64,000 nt of DNA from an uncultured Lentisphaeria bacterium. Lineage in GTDB: Bacteria > Verrucomicrobiota > Lentisphaeria > Victivallales > UBA1829. Both the position numbers and the translations under genes were made by a program. The number at the start of each line of letters is the position of its first letter. Position 1 is the first letter of the stretch. The notes beneath the pieces are model-generated. The model had not been told where the DNA came from. It saw only the letters and a program-made list of their open reading frames with translations, and did no database searches. Below, in pieces: positions 15,765 to 24,791 of the stretch. The stretch is taken from the NCBI GenBank assembly GCA_905197955.1, contig CAJKAR010000003.1, forward strand, positions 62,001 to 126,000, in the 5' to 3' direction.

Positions 15765-17989
15765 TTCTGCTCCAGTTTGTTGAGTTTGATGTTCAGATTC
15801 CGGAATTTCACATCGGCGCCGTTTTCATGGCAGTTGCCGATGAAATAGAGCCATTCGCCCTTTCGAACAGGAATCGATTCGAATTTGAGATCGAATGCCT
15901 CTTTCTGTTCTTTTTTCCCAATCTTCTTTTCATAAAGTTTCCGGCTGTCTTTCATGACGGTAAAGGTGGAATCGACCGGTCCGGCGGTGAACTCGCCCTG
16001 CGCGGTCAGAGCGACCTCTCCATCAACAGGACTCTTCCAGCCGAGGATCTGCATTGCCTGCTTGCGGGGCACAATTTTCAGAGTAAAGGAACCATCCTTG
16101 TTCTTCTCCCGCGCAATCCAGCCGTGAATAAAGCGGTACGGAGGAGCATGATGCGGAGAAAGATGCGCCATCAGACCGGCATAAAAGACGTTGGGACCGC
16201 TGAAAGGATCGCGTTCATACTTGCCGTCTGGCACAATTCTGCCGACTTCGCCATGCTTGTACATGTAGAACCAGACAGGCCGGCCTGTCGTATCCAGATC
16301 CGGATTCCAGCTGAGCCCCGATTTGTGAATCTCATCCATGTTCCAGACATATCCGGGAGCGTAGGAGGGCTGTTTTGCCAGAGGATTCATCTGGTCCTTC
16401 CACTCCTGAAGATTGGTTTTGCCGTCCTGATCGGGATCGGCGGCAGGATCGGCTCCGGAAGCTGTCTCCATGAACGGGAACTTGCCGAACCAGTACATTT
16501 CAAACCAGTTGGGAAGGCCGTCGCCATCGACATCGCCGTATTCGCTGTAATAGAGAGGCTTGTCGTTCGGGAAATCGGCTTTCCACTCCTCGTCATAGTT
16601 GCTGGAGAAGCAGGAAAGCGTGTTGTTTTCGCGGAACGGACGATCCGTAATCTCCTCATGCGTGGTCACGCTGACGGCGGTGCTGCCGAACAATCCGCGC
16701 TTGACTTTTGCCGAGATCTTTCCGGGCTTCATCGGGAACTGCTTGACAAACAGTCCTGCAGGCGCCTCGTAGGATCCATAGTTTTCCACATCGACCTTGC
16801 CGGGCGCGGTCAGAATCGTGACGATTTCGACACACCCCTCCGCCGTGCGGCGTTCCCGGAACGGATAGGTCACAGAACCGGGCATGTTCTTGCGGAAGAT
16901 CACATGAATCACATCCTTGTCCACTTTCGGTTCGCGTCCCTGTTTCCACCAGTCGATGAGATAACGGTTGAGATTGAGGATAGTATAGTTTGTCTCATAT
17001 CCGGGAGCAAGCGAGGTCTCTTCCCCGTAATCGTTCCAGGTGACAAACTGGAGCAGAGTTGAACCGGTTTTGCGGGCCTGTTCCCAGTTTCTGCGGAGAA
17101 TATCGGTCCCCTTTCCCGCAAGCAGACTGCCGGCCTTGTTGTTATACTGGAACCACATCGGCATGGACCATTCCGCGCCGCCTTTTTTGATTGCGGAGAT
17201 CAGTTTATCATCGAATCGCCAGTTTCCGTTGCTGCCGAGAAAACCGCCGACAGCGTCGTAATGCGCTCCGAGCCATTCGGCCTTTTCCGGACTCTTTTTG
17301 TCATTGTCGAAATCATAATGGAAATAGAGTTTCTGTCCGACCGCCTGTTCGATTTTCGCATAGGCATCGCGGATCTTCCGCCATTTTTCAGGACCTTCGG
17401 GCATTTTCTTCATTTCGGCGGTATTGAAAATTCCGGCGGAGGAGTAGCCGAAAATCAGGGGCTTTCCGTTCCGGCGCGCCAGATTCGGGCTCTTTCCGTG
17501 TTTTTCCAGAAGCTGTTTAATGGATTTGATGTATTCGTCAATCTGATTGCCCGGCTCCTTCGGATTGCGCGGATGGCAGGATGGATCCATGCAGATGGTA
17601 AGATAGAAGGGAACTTGCATTTTTTCCGCGGCGGCAAAGAGACGGTCAAGAGTCTGTTTTGCGCCGTCGCCCCCGGCCCAGGCATCAATGGCAAATCCGT
17701 CGATTCCGCCCCGGATGGCACGCTTGATTTCCAGTTCAGCACTCTCCTCCGGAGTCAGCCGGCGATTCTGCGGAATCAGGGGAAAATTGACAATTCTACC
17801 TCCGACGGCATCTACAAGATTCCGGCTGTCATGCCGTACCTTGTGCGCCTCGCCAAGCGAATGGTGAATCGCACTTGTGCCGGCTGGCCAGCACGCCATG
17901 TAGTGCGCGTAAATCTGCCGTCCTTCCGCAGCGGAAAGAGAGAGCGCCGCGGCGGAAAGCAGTGAAAGTGAGAAAATCACGGATTTCAT
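15761..17989 (-). CDS. GH71-like secreted enzyme with calcium-binding-type repeats
   Basis: A 742-residue exported protein with a signal peptide ending about residue 20 (L-S-A-A-E). The N-terminal ~370 residues match the neighbouring GH71-like enzyme in outline: I-Y-A-H-Y-M-A-C-W, G-G-I-D-G-F-A-I-D, F-Y-L-T-I-C-M-D-P, F-V-T-W-N-D-Y-G-E-E. Near residues 490-545 are two acidic D-x-D-x-D-G-x-x-x-x-x-E elements (G-D-V-D-G-D-G-L-P-N-W-F-E and D-P-D-Q-D-G-K-T-N-L-Q-E-W), like thrombospondin type 3 or dockerin-type calcium loops. The C-terminus is beta-rich. The known GH71 activity is alpha-1,3-glucan hydrolysis; the substrate here is inferred at family level only. It lies 3 bases after the LamG gene and overlaps the next enzyme by 4 bases. 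Confidence 0.75.
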   Translation of the reverse strand: MKSVIFSLSLLSAAALSLSAAEGRQIYAHYMACWPAGTSAIHHSLGEAHKVRHDSRNLVDAVGGRIVNFPLIPQNRRLTPEESAELEIKRAIRGGIDGFAIDAWAGGDGAKQTLDRLFAAAEKMQVPFYLTICMDPSCHPRNPKEPGNQIDEYIKSIKQLLEKHGKSPNLARRNGKPLIFGYSSAGIFNTAEMKKMPEGPEKWRKIRDAYAKIEQAVGQKLYFHYDFDNDKKSPEKAEWLGAHYDAVGGFLGSNGNWRFDDKLISAIKKGGAEWSMPMWFQYNNKAGSLLAGKGTDILRRNWEQARKTGSTLLQFVTWNDYGEETSLAPGYETNYTILNLNRYLIDWWKQGREPKVDKDVIHVIFRKNMPGSVTYPFRERRTAEGCVEIVTILTAPGKVDVENYGSYEAPAGLFVKQFPMKPGKISAKVKRGLFGSTAVSVTTHEEITDRPFRENNTLSCFSSNYDEEWKADFPNDKPLYYSEYGDVDGDGLPNWFEMYWFGKFPFMETASGADPAADPDQDGKTNLQEWKDQMNPLAKQPSYAPGYVWNMDEIHKSGLSWNPDLDTTGRPVWFYMYKHGEVGRIVPDGKYERDPFSGPNVFYAGLMAHLSPHHAPPYRFIHGWIAREKNKDGSFTLKIVPRKQAMQILGWKSPVDGEVALTAQGEFTAGPVDSTFTVMKDSRKLYEKKIGKKEQKEAFDLKFESIPVRKGEWLYFIGNCHENGADVKFRNLNIKLNKLEQK

Positions 17990-17992
17990 TGT

Positions 17993-18748
17993 TTATTTTC
18001 CTTTCGGTTTTACTTCTGAAAAAAGTTTTGCCACGGCTTCCGGGGTCAGCGCCTCGTTGTAGAGACGGACATCCCAGAGAGCGGAACAAACCGGCTGATA
18101 CTGTCCCGGTGTTCCGGTTCCGATCCGGAGATCGTCCACTCCGGGAGCCGGGAACCCGGTCCCGACATAAGAGGTCGAAAGCAGCTTGCACTCCTTCCCG
18201 TTCAGATAGATTCTGAGCCCGTTTGCATTGCCGGGTTCATACACCACAGCCACATGAGTCCACTGATTCTTCGGCGCGGTTTCCACAGAATTGCGGTGTC
18301 CATAGGCGGTGGAACGGAAACGAATGGCTCCATCCGGAAGAACGGAAAGCACCCATCCGGCCTTGCCGTTCCCGCTGAAATTGCCGATAATGCCGCCCTC
18401 CTTGTCATTCGCCCGCTTGATCCACAGGGAAATCGAAAGTTTCTCTCCGGGTTTGGAGAAGCTGACCTTGTCACGACTTCCGGGAACAAGCAGCATCGCC
18501 GCCCGGTTTCCTCCGGATTGGAAGGTGAACTCGGCGGTATTCCCGCTTCCGGAGGGGGTGTCCTGAATGAATTTCACGGTCTGCCCGTCGATCTTCTTCA
18601 GCTCAGCGGTAACGTTCTGTGTACCGGAGCTTTTCAGGCGTGCGGCATCATCGGCGCCATCGAACTTGAACTGGTAGAGCATCTCCGCCTGTGCCGTCGA
18701 AACGGCCAGACAGCCTGTCAGAAGCATTGCTGTAAAAATGTGTTTCAT
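17993..18748 (-). CDS. Secreted LamG / concanavalin A-like lectin domain protein
   Basis: A 251-residue protein with a cleavable signal peptide (about 1-21, A-Q-A-E) and one LamG-like jelly-roll domain: F-K-F-D-G near 28, L-S-I-S-L-W-I-K-R-A near 105, W-T-H-V-A-V-V-Y-E near 165, L-R-I-Y-L-N-G-K-E, and W-D-V-R-L-Y-N-E-A-L-T near the end. Such domains bind glycans or act as non-catalytic partners. There is no enzyme domain. The start has AAGGAG seven bases upstream. It lies between the pseudopilin and two GH71-like enzymes in one operon, so it may help hold the shared substrate. Confidence 0.85.
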   Translation of the reverse strand: MKHIFTAMLLTGCLAVSTAQAEMLYQFKFDGADDAARLKSSGTQNVTAELKKIDGQTVKFIQDTPSGSGNTAEFTFQSGGNRAAMLLVPGSRDKVSFSKPGEKLSISLWIKRANDKEGGIIGNFSGNGKAGWVLSVLPDGAIRFRSTAYGHRNSVETAPKNQWTHVAVVYEPGNANGLRIYLNGKECKLLSTSYVGTGFPAPGVDDLRIGTGTPGQYQPVCSALWDVRLYNEALTPEAVAKLFSEVKPKGK

Positions 18749-18800
18749 CGTTTCTCCTTTTTCAATATTGATTTTTTATGATTCCGTTTTATCTGCCGGA

Positions 18801-19517
18801 TTATTTTGTTTTCGGTTTGAAAAACTGGAGAGGAAGAACCAGGAATTGCGCCCGGGTTACAGTCCCGGTGTGTCCGTCCAGATAGGCGACGACGGCTTTC
18901 CCCGTTCCAACGACAACCGTCTCTGCACCGGTTCCCGTTTCCGCAACATCCGTTCCATGCCAGAACCCGAATTCATTCGGCTCTCCGGAAGTCGGGCCAT
19001 CCGGCGTACTGAATCCATACGTGCCGTCGGTCCCGCCCCACTGACAACCGCCGCGCGTATCGGAAATCTGCGGCCGCAGGGAATGACTCGTAATCTGATT
19101 CAGCTTATATACAATCTTTGTTCCATATTCCCTGGAAAATCGATAATTCAACCCGGTAGTCGGCCCAACATTTCCGTTGTTTGTATAACTGCCGAGATTG
19201 CGTTCCTTCATGCTGCAAAGAGAAAGACGGTTCAATTCGTTTTGTGTTTTCACATACCCCAACCTCAGAAATGCAATCTGCATGGAACCAAACACAACAT
19301 GTTCCGCCCCCGCTACAATGTCATCATTATCCGAGGAATAGAGCATCGCAACCTGAGAGAGCTGTTTTTTCCGGCTGACACAGTCCGCTTCCTTTGCTTT
19401 CAGCCTGGCATTGTTCAACGCCGGCAGGAGAATTCCCGCCAGGATGGCAATGATGGCAATGACCACAAGGAGCTCTATCAGTGTGAAATTCCGACAAACT
19501 TCATCCCTCTTTTTCAT
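18801..19517 (-). CDS. Type IV pseudopilin-like protein with extended H-DG loop
   Basis: A 238-residue pseudopilin-like protein with a short basic leader (M-K-K-R-D-E-V-C-R-N) and then F-T-L-I-E-L-L-V-V and a hydrophobic helix. An ATG at 19544 is in frame, but the ATG at 19517 has AAGGAGA about nine bases upstream and is preferred. It lies inside the last codons of the upstream gene, so translation is probably coupled. The C-terminal motif is H-(26 residues)-D-G-H, with a Gly/Thr-rich insertion in place of the usual nine-residue spacing. It is the third gene of the GntR-GH71 operon. Confidence 0.8.
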   Translation of the reverse strand: MKKRDEVCRNFTLIELLVVIAIIAILAGILLPALNNARLKAKEADCVSRKKQLSQVAMLYSSDNDDIVAGAEHVVFGSMQIAFLRLGYVKTQNELNRLSLCSMKERNLGSYTNNGNVGPTTGLNYRFSREYGTKIVYKLNQITSHSLRPQISDTRGGCQWGGTDGTYGFSTPDGPTSGEPNEFGFWHGTDVAETGTGAETVVVGTGKAVVAYLDGHTGTVTRAQFLVLPLQFFKPKTK

Positions 19518-21471
19518 GAATGGCTTCTCCTTCTTTCGTTGCATTGTATTTTTTATAAAAAATTTCTGTTCCTTTGCGCGTGATTTTCAAACTGAGGGGC
19601 TCCGCCTCCTGACATGGCTCAAAACCATAGTTGACTGTGATTTCGACCCCGTTGTCGTATGTGAGTCTGACCGCTTTTTCTCCAAGAAGCACATACTTCT
19701 CAATAAAAGCCTCATGAATTTCCGGGACAAGATCAAAATTCAAACGATACGTTTCAGCGATATCACGGATGGAATCCTCGTAGTAGTCTCCATTGCAGAG
19801 TCCGCGCATGGAGACCTCGATGGAAGGACGCGCCCCCTCTGCAAACTGCTGGAGAATTCCGGGAATCAGACCATGCTTGCGCAGTCCGTGCCCCCACTCC
19901 GTCTGATAGGTAATAATACCGTGAACCGCAAGATTGTAGAACGGTATCACTTTTCCCTCCAGCTTCCGCAGGGATTCCGGCAGATGATCCTTGAAACACC
20001 GCCAGGTGCTCTCCCCCTGCAGATGCGCTGCTTCGTCGATGAACTCCAGCGAATAGACTGCCGGATTCTCCGTCGATGATGCGCCATACAGCATCCGCGG
20101 AAATTCAATCATGCGGAGCTGCCCGCGCGCGAACTCCTTCTCATTTGCCGGATGCTCCGGATCGGAACAGCGGAAAAGTCCGTTTGCCAGCCCGTCCACA
20201 TAGTAGCACCCGGAAAAACCAAGCGCTTTGATACGGAGAAACTCGCCCCCGTAACGGTTCAGGAATACCTGCGGACAGGCGATATAAAGCAATCCGCCCG
20301 CCCACATGCCGCCGCTCTGCGGCTCGCCGGATTCATCTCTGGAGGCATAGCGGTAGTCGAAGTCGGGCGAGCCCATGTACAGGGCGCAGACACCGTCATG
20401 CGGAACGATCTGATAGCCGTTGTCAAGCGCCTTCCGGATCAACCGGCGCAGTCCGGGCTCTCCGCCCGCGGCCTCGTTGACCGGAAAATGCGTCGGATAC
20501 GCTCCATCGTGCCCGCCCAGATTCCAGCCGACCAGTGTGATAATCGCTTTGCGGATCCCCGCCTGAATCAGTGCATCGATAATCTCCTCCGCCTCCGCAA
20601 ACGTGGTGCAGTTGGCATAGGGAGATTTCCCGTCTGCAACAAACGGAGTCTTCTGCCCCATGAAGATTTTCAAACGCATCGCCTTTACCGCATACTCCAG
20701 AACGGAATTGTCTTTCATCCGTTCGCGCAGAGTCGCAAGTCCGCGATCGGTCAGCAGATATTCCCGGTAGGCGAACGCCATTTCCGTATAGTCCGCAGCT
20801 CCGGGAAGCGCATCGAAGAAAACGATTTTCTCCTCCTGCTCCAGAAAATCGCCGGGATCGGACCGGAGACCAATCACGGCGAACTGACGATTTCTTCCCG
20901 GCTGAAAATTCATTTCCGTCCGGATCCAGGCGCGGAAATCGCCCGAATGCACAATTCCAAGCACCGCTCCACCGACGAACAGAGCTCCGAATGCATTGAT
21001 CAATCCGAACTTTTCCCACTCGCTCTGCTGCATGTAGACACGGTCATCGTTGGAGATTTTCTCCTGCTTGTCGAAGGTTGTCAGCATTCCGCTGTAATTC
21101 GGCAGAAGATACGCGCCCTTTTCCGTCGAGGCGAATTCCAGAAGCGAAGGAGCCACACCGATCCGCATCAGACGCCAGGTGTTCCCGTTCGTCTCCACGA
21201 TCGCCCCGGCATCAATGGCAATCCGGAGGCGTCTTCCTTCACAGGATAGTTTCACCGGAACCAGAATCCCATGCACCGGATCGTACAGATCCAGCGAAGC
21301 AGAAGAACCGGTACGGTATTTCAAAAAAAACTGCAACTCCGTCTGAACAACGTGCTTCTTCTCCGGCCTGTGATAAAGTTCCAGACAAAGCAGCTTTTCG
21401 AATTTGACAAACCGCTCCGCAAACTCCGCCAGTTCGACCCCATCGCCTGTCACAGAAAATAGATTTTTCAT
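19501..21471 (-). CDS. Cytoplasmic glycosidase-like TIM-barrel protein
   Basis: A 656-residue protein without a signal peptide. The N-terminal ~240 residues are beta-rich (a galactose-mutarotase-like or supersandwich fold is possible). The middle looks like a (beta/alpha)8 barrel with I-R-K-A-I-I-T-L-V-G-W-N-L-G-G-H-D, then Y-Q-I-V-P-H-D-G, F-D-Y-R-Y-A-S-R-D, and G-C-Y-Y-V-D-G-L, where the final D is a candidate nucleophile. It resembles the poorly characterised DUF5696/GH36/GH101-like group, but I cannot place it in a family with confidence. It is the first enzyme after the GntR gene and its end overlaps the pseudopilin start. I infer processing of an imported oligosaccharide. Confidence 0.6.
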   Translation of the reverse strand: MKNLFSVTGDGVELAEFAERFVKFEKLLCLELYHRPEKKHVVQTELQFFLKYRTGSSASLDLYDPVHGILVPVKLSCEGRRLRIAIDAGAIVETNGNTWRLMRIGVAPSLLEFASTEKGAYLLPNYSGMLTTFDKQEKISNDDRVYMQQSEWEKFGLINAFGALFVGGAVLGIVHSGDFRAWIRTEMNFQPGRNRQFAVIGLRSDPGDFLEQEEKIVFFDALPGAADYTEMAFAYREYLLTDRGLATLRERMKDNSVLEYAVKAMRLKIFMGQKTPFVADGKSPYANCTTFAEAEEIIDALIQAGIRKAIITLVGWNLGGHDGAYPTHFPVNEAAGGEPGLRRLIRKALDNGYQIVPHDGVCALYMGSPDFDYRYASRDESGEPQSGGMWAGGLLYIACPQVFLNRYGGEFLRIKALGFSGCYYVDGLANGLFRCSDPEHPANEKEFARGQLRMIEFPRMLYGASSTENPAVYSLEFIDEAAHLQGESTWRCFKDHLPESLRKLEGKVIPFYNLAVHGIITYQTEWGHGLRKHGLIPGILQQFAEGARPSIEVSMRGLCNGDYYEDSIRDIAETYRLNFDLVPEIHEAFIEKYVLLGEKAVRLTYDNGVEITVNYGFEPCQEAEPLSLKITRKGTEIFYKKYNATKEGEAIHEKEG

Positions 21472-21526
21472 TCTTTTCCAATCACATTTAATAATTTGAT
21501 CATTCCGTAATAAAAGCCTCTTGAAA

Positions 21527-22573
21527 TCAGCATGTTTTCCCCTCCCGGATCACAGCCTTGATCCGCTGGGAGATCCGTTTTTTCCCACGAATCCGCGCTT
21601 CCAGCTCATCGAAAGTTTCGCGGGCGAAATCAAAGGGAGAGACCTCCAGTGTCGTCAAAGGAATATGGGTCAACGGCTCCCTTCCGCGATTCATATGCGT
21701 AATGATGGCAAGATCCTCCGGGATCCGGATCCCCAGCTCCATTGCGGCGTACCATACCCCGCGGAAAATACAGTCGTTGCACAGCAGAAGCGCACGCGGA
21801 CGTACTCCTCGCTTCCACTCCTGCTTGAACTTGGCATATCCGTACAACTGAAGCGGACGCATCACATAATACCCGATACTCTCCGGAGAAAGATGATATT
21901 TTCTGCGGTAAGAAGCAATCATCTGCTCCAATTCCGGTTTTGTCTGAGTATAAACGGTTTTACTGCCGGAATTCGCATAGATCCTGATATTGTCATACCC
22001 CCGCTCCAGCAGATAATCGAGCCCGAGCGAAAGCAGCTGAAGATGATCATGAACTCCGCCGCCCGTATGAGGAACCGGACAGACATTCTCCAGATACTCT
22101 TTTGCAGCAAAACTGGAACAGAAATCAATCACTCCGCCGAGTTCTCCGGCATCGACCGCCTTCCGAAGCTCATAAAGAGCGGTATCCCCAAGACCTTCGC
22201 GAACCGTCATGAAAATCCTGGTCTTCCACCCTCTTGTTTCCGCGTACTGGATCAGCTCGCTGAGATAAACGGGAAAAAATGCCAGATTGTTATCTTTGAA
22301 AATCTCCTTGCCGAACACTATGCCGATGGTGTTGCCGTGATAGGACTCCCGGACGAAAGTTCCGCGTTTCGGAGCCCGGCTAATGAGCCCCTGATCCATC
22401 AGAATGCGCAGACTCTGCTGGATGGTATCGGGATTGACGCCGAACTGTTTGGAAAGCTCCGTAGTCGGAGGAAGTTTCACGCCCGGTTTGAGGCGGCCTT
22501 CCCGGATCTCGGTCTCAAAATAGTTCGCGATCTGCTGATACAGAGTGTTATTTCGTTTCAGGGCAATCATCAT
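21527..22573 (-). CDS. GntR-type regulator with LacI-like sensor domain
   Basis: A 348-residue regulator. The N-terminal GntR winged helix (about 8-75) reads L-Y-Q-Q-I-A-N-Y-F-E-T-E-I-R, then L-P-P-T-T-E-L-S-K-Q-F-G-V-N, then a G-T-F-V wing. The C-terminal domain (about 80-345) resembles LacI/periplasmic-binding sensors (G-I-V-F-G-K-E, A-L-L-L-C-N-D-C-I-F). This layout is known from AraR of Bacillus subtilis, which senses arabinose. The start is only about 22 bases after the predicted transcription start and lacks a well-placed ribosome binding site. It heads the operon running to 13092. Confidence 0.88.
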   Translation of the reverse strand: MMIALKRNNTLYQQIANYFETEIREGRLKPGVKLPPTTELSKQFGVNPDTIQQSLRILMDQGLISRAPKRGTFVRESYHGNTIGIVFGKEIFKDNNLAFFPVYLSELIQYAETRGWKTRIFMTVREGLGDTALYELRKAVDAGELGGVIDFCSSFAAKEYLENVCPVPHTGGGVHDHLQLLSLGLDYLLERGYDNIRIYANSGSKTVYTQTKPELEQMIASYRRKYHLSPESIGYYVMRPLQLYGYAKFKQEWKRGVRPRALLLCNDCIFRGVWYAAMELGIRIPEDLAIITHMNRGREPLTHIPLTTLEVSPFDFARETFDELEARIRGKKRISQRIKAVIREGKTC

Positions 22574-22630
22574 ATTATACCGTATTATACTGCTTTCCTA
22601 CATTATACCATATAAATAATTTTTTGTCAA
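22574..22630 (-). promoter_or_regulatory. Perfect consensus promoter with GTATAAT repeats
   Basis: On the minus strand, TTGACA (22625-22630), a 17-bp spacer and TATAAT (22602-22607). Two further GTATAAT copies lie downstream at 22584-22590 and 22574-22580. One lies within the perfect 9-bp palindrome GTATAATAC (22582-22590), just past the expected start point and before the GntR start codon. This is a likely self-repression site. Confidence 0.75.
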
Positions 22631-22707
22631 TCCCCATTTTTCTGAAAAAGCTGAAAAAAGAAGAGAATAGAAGAAAAAGAAAAACAATCCGGGCAGGGAT
22701 AAGGATG

Positions 22708-23754
22708 TCAGACTATGGAAAAATTATGGACAAAAACGTTTTCCGGCGAAGCAGCTTTTTCCAGAGCATCCGCCATGGCCAAAGCGGTTGCCCGGCCGAG
22801 CGCTTCGGCATCATACATCATCCGTCCAAGGACCCGGATTTCCGGGAAATGCTCCTGCCACGACGATTGAAAATCCGGAGAATCCCGCAACAGCACCGCC
22901 GGACGACGGCTTTTCGGCAACTGCATCAGCAGTTCAAATACGGGACGATAAACGCGAAAACCGCCTTCCAGAATCAGCACGTCGATTTTCCGTTTGCGGA
23001 TCCGCTTCAGGAGCTGAGAGGGAATCTGACGGGTCAGCAGACAATTCTCTTCCGGCATGCTGATCCCATACTCCCGGAAATAACGGTTCAACATGACATT
23101 CACAAAACCGAAATATCCATCGAGCAGCATCGGATTCCGGAACCCTTTTGCGACCAGGAATTTTACAATTGTCTCACACTCCCTTGCAAGATCATGCTGT
23201 ACAATCGGCAGTCCGGCATTTCTGCATTCGGCCTCCTGCCGATAGTCGCGAAATCCTGTTACAACAATCGGGAACGCATATGTCTTCCGGATACGCGCCA
23301 GCTCTTCAATCAGTCTGGATGCCGGATCCAGGCAAATGAGTCCGCTGATGTTGTAGATCACCAGCTTCTCATAAAGTCTTTCAAGCTGACTGCTCTGAAT
23401 CATGTGCTGCTGATACTGAAGAGAGAGCAGCTCTTTCAGAATGGCGGAAAATTCCCCGGCATGAGTCACAAAAGGCGATTCCGCGGCATCCATCAGAACC
23501 AGTCCGATTTTTTTACTGCTTCTCATCGGCGGGGGAATCAGAGTTCCACCGCGTCCGCGGGAAGCAGCGGCAAGACCATGAGTACACACGGTCTTCAAAG
23601 CCTTCCCATAGGTCATGCGCGAGACATTCAGCCGACGACTCATCTCCGGAGCGGGCGGCAACTTTCCTCCCGTCGGATATTCCGTCTTGATGATGGCAAT
23701 CAGCTGCGTCAGCGCATTCCAGTAAGATGATGATTCATTTTTAATTTTTGCCAT
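22708..23754 (-). CDS. GntR-type regulator with LacI-like sensor domain, divergent
   Basis: A 348-residue regulator with a GntR winged helix (about 8-72: Y-W-N-A-L-T-Q-L-I-A-I-I-K, L-P-P-A-P-E-M-S-R-R-L-N-V-S-R-M-T) and a LacI-like sensor domain (K-K-I-G-L-V-L-M-D-A, I-S-G-L-I-C-L-D-P). The open frame extends upstream to 23865, but the ATG at 23754 places the DNA-binding domain at the usual distance from the N-terminus. Unlike the other modules, it is transcribed away from its pseudopilin and enzyme genes at 23943-28274, with a shared regulatory region. It probably represses both directions. Confidence 0.85.
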   Translation of the reverse strand: MAKIKNESSSYWNALTQLIAIIKTEYPTGGKLPPAPEMSRRLNVSRMTYGKALKTVCTHGLAAASRGRGGTLIPPPMRSSKKIGLVLMDAAESPFVTHAGEFSAILKELLSLQYQQHMIQSSQLERLYEKLVIYNISGLICLDPASRLIEELARIRKTYAFPIVVTGFRDYRQEAECRNAGLPIVQHDLARECETIVKFLVAKGFRNPMLLDGYFGFVNVMLNRYFREYGISMPEENCLLTRQIPSQLLKRIRKRKIDVLILEGGFRVYRPVFELLMQLPKSRRPAVLLRDSPDFQSSWQEHFPEIRVLGRMMYDAEALGRATALAMADALEKAASPENVFVHNFSIV

Positions 23755-23788
23755 TCTTTCCGCCGATCTTTCTCTTTTTACAGTAATT

Positions 23789-23805
23789 CTATTTTCCGAA
23801 AATAG
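23789..23805. promoter_or_regulatory. 17-bp palindrome upstream of the divergent GntR gene
   Basis: CTATTTTCCGAAAATAG is a perfect palindrome around one central base. It is 35 bases upstream of the GntR start codon, in the leader or promoter of that gene. It is a candidate operator for autoregulation. Confidence 0.5.
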
Positions 23806-23849
23806 CAAAAGAAAATCCGCTTTATTCTGAAAAAAAATGCAATTTCCTA

Positions 23850-23907
23850 TTGACAAAAAGAGCAAAATGATCTATAATTAAATATGCTGAAAAACAGTTT
23901 TTAAGCA
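23850..23907 (+). promoter_or_regulatory. Perfect consensus promoter with palindrome at start point
   Basis: TTGACA (23850-23855), a 17-bp spacer and TATAAT (23873-23878) face the pseudopilin gene. A near-perfect 23-bp palindrome (23885-23907; arms TGCT-x-AAAAA and TTTTT-x-AGCA around CAG) begins at the expected start point. This suggests a strong promoter blocked by the divergent GntR protein. Confidence 0.75.
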
Positions 23908-23942
23908 AAAAATGTTGAAAAAATTTTCCGGAGAAGAAAAAG

Positions 23943-24740
23943 ATGGTTAAGAAAAATTTCACATTGATAGAGCTCCTCGTTGTCATTGCGATCATTGCAA
24001 TTCTTGCCGGACTCCTGCTGCCCGCATTGCAGTCGGCAAGAGCCAAGGCCCGCACGATCTCCTGCCTGAGCAACGTCAAGCAGATGGGAGCACTCGGACT
24101 TCAGTACAATAACGATTTCGACGGTGCTCTCCCGAATTATTATCTTACGTTGCAGGAGTTCTGTGGAAGCGGACAATGGGACGGCAACTCCTTCCTTGGC
24201 CGGGACATTCCTCTTTACTACGCAGGCAAATTCAATGATACAAACAAAACCGATAACAACATCGCCAAACAGAGAGTTTCCAACGTATTCTATATTTGTC
24301 CGGAAGAGACACCCGGAACCGATTATGTTTCCAGTTACGCATTCAACAACTCTCTGACCCGAGTAGATACCACCGATCGAAACAATCGGCGTTTAACTCG
24401 GGGAGTCAAATCCTGCAAAATGCCGAGCCGGAACATGCTCGTCTGCGAGAACGTGGGGTATCGTACCGATCCCAACTGGGGATGGCCACCTTCCGGCAGC
24501 GGCAATGAGGTTGGCAGATGCATCTACTTCCGCCACACGGAACAGACCAACGTTGCATTCCTTGACGGTCACGCGGAAACCAGAAGGATGAATAAAATCC
24601 CGACCAAATACAATCCGGGATGGGAACTGATGGGCTTCGGGGATCTTGCCACCAACTGCGCCTCCACCTTCTTCTGGAGCGACGGCAAGCACAATACCGA
24701 AGAGTGGGCCGCTAAAATGAGAAACGCAACCGGTTTGTAA
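23943..24740 (+). CDS. Type IV pseudopilin-like protein, H-X9-DG type
   Basis: A 265-residue protein with a very short leader (M-V-K-K-N), then F-T-L-I-E-L-L-V-V and a hydrophobic helix ending near residue 30. The C-terminal motif is canonical, F-R-H-T-E-Q-T-N-V-A-F-L-D-G-H (nine residues between H and DG). GGAG lies nine bases before the ATG. It is the first gene behind a perfect consensus promoter and is followed after 51 bases by a large secreted GH39-like enzyme. The extremely short leader fits a minimal prepilin signal of the type processed by prepilin peptidases; no such peptidase gene is in the window. Confidence 0.87.
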   Translation: MVKKNFTLIELLVVIAIIAILAGLLLPALQSARAKARTISCLSNVKQMGALGLQYNNDFDGALPNYYLTLQEFCGSGQWDGNSFLGRDIPLYYAGKFNDTNKTDNNIAKQRVSNVFYICPEETPGTDYVSSYAFNNSLTRVDTTDRNNRRLTRGVKSCKMPSRNMLVCENVGYRTDPNWGWPPSGSGNEVGRCIYFRHTEQTNVAFLDGHAETRRMNKIPTKYNPGWELMGFGDLATNCASTFFWSDGKHNTEEWAAKMRNATGL

Positions 24741-24791
24741 TTTCAAACATTCCGTTTTTTCCTTTTCAACCAACAGATTCAAGGTGTAAGA

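Noticed and set aside
14436..17062. Long plus-strand open frames opposite the GH71-like genes
   Set aside because: The minus-strand genes have signal peptides, conserved motifs and overlapping operon structure; the plus frames do not.
22574..22608. CRISPR-like short repeats (three ATTATAC copies)
   Set aside because: The repeats are 7 bp, unevenly spaced and part of a promoter/operator. No CRISPR array or cas gene was found in the window.
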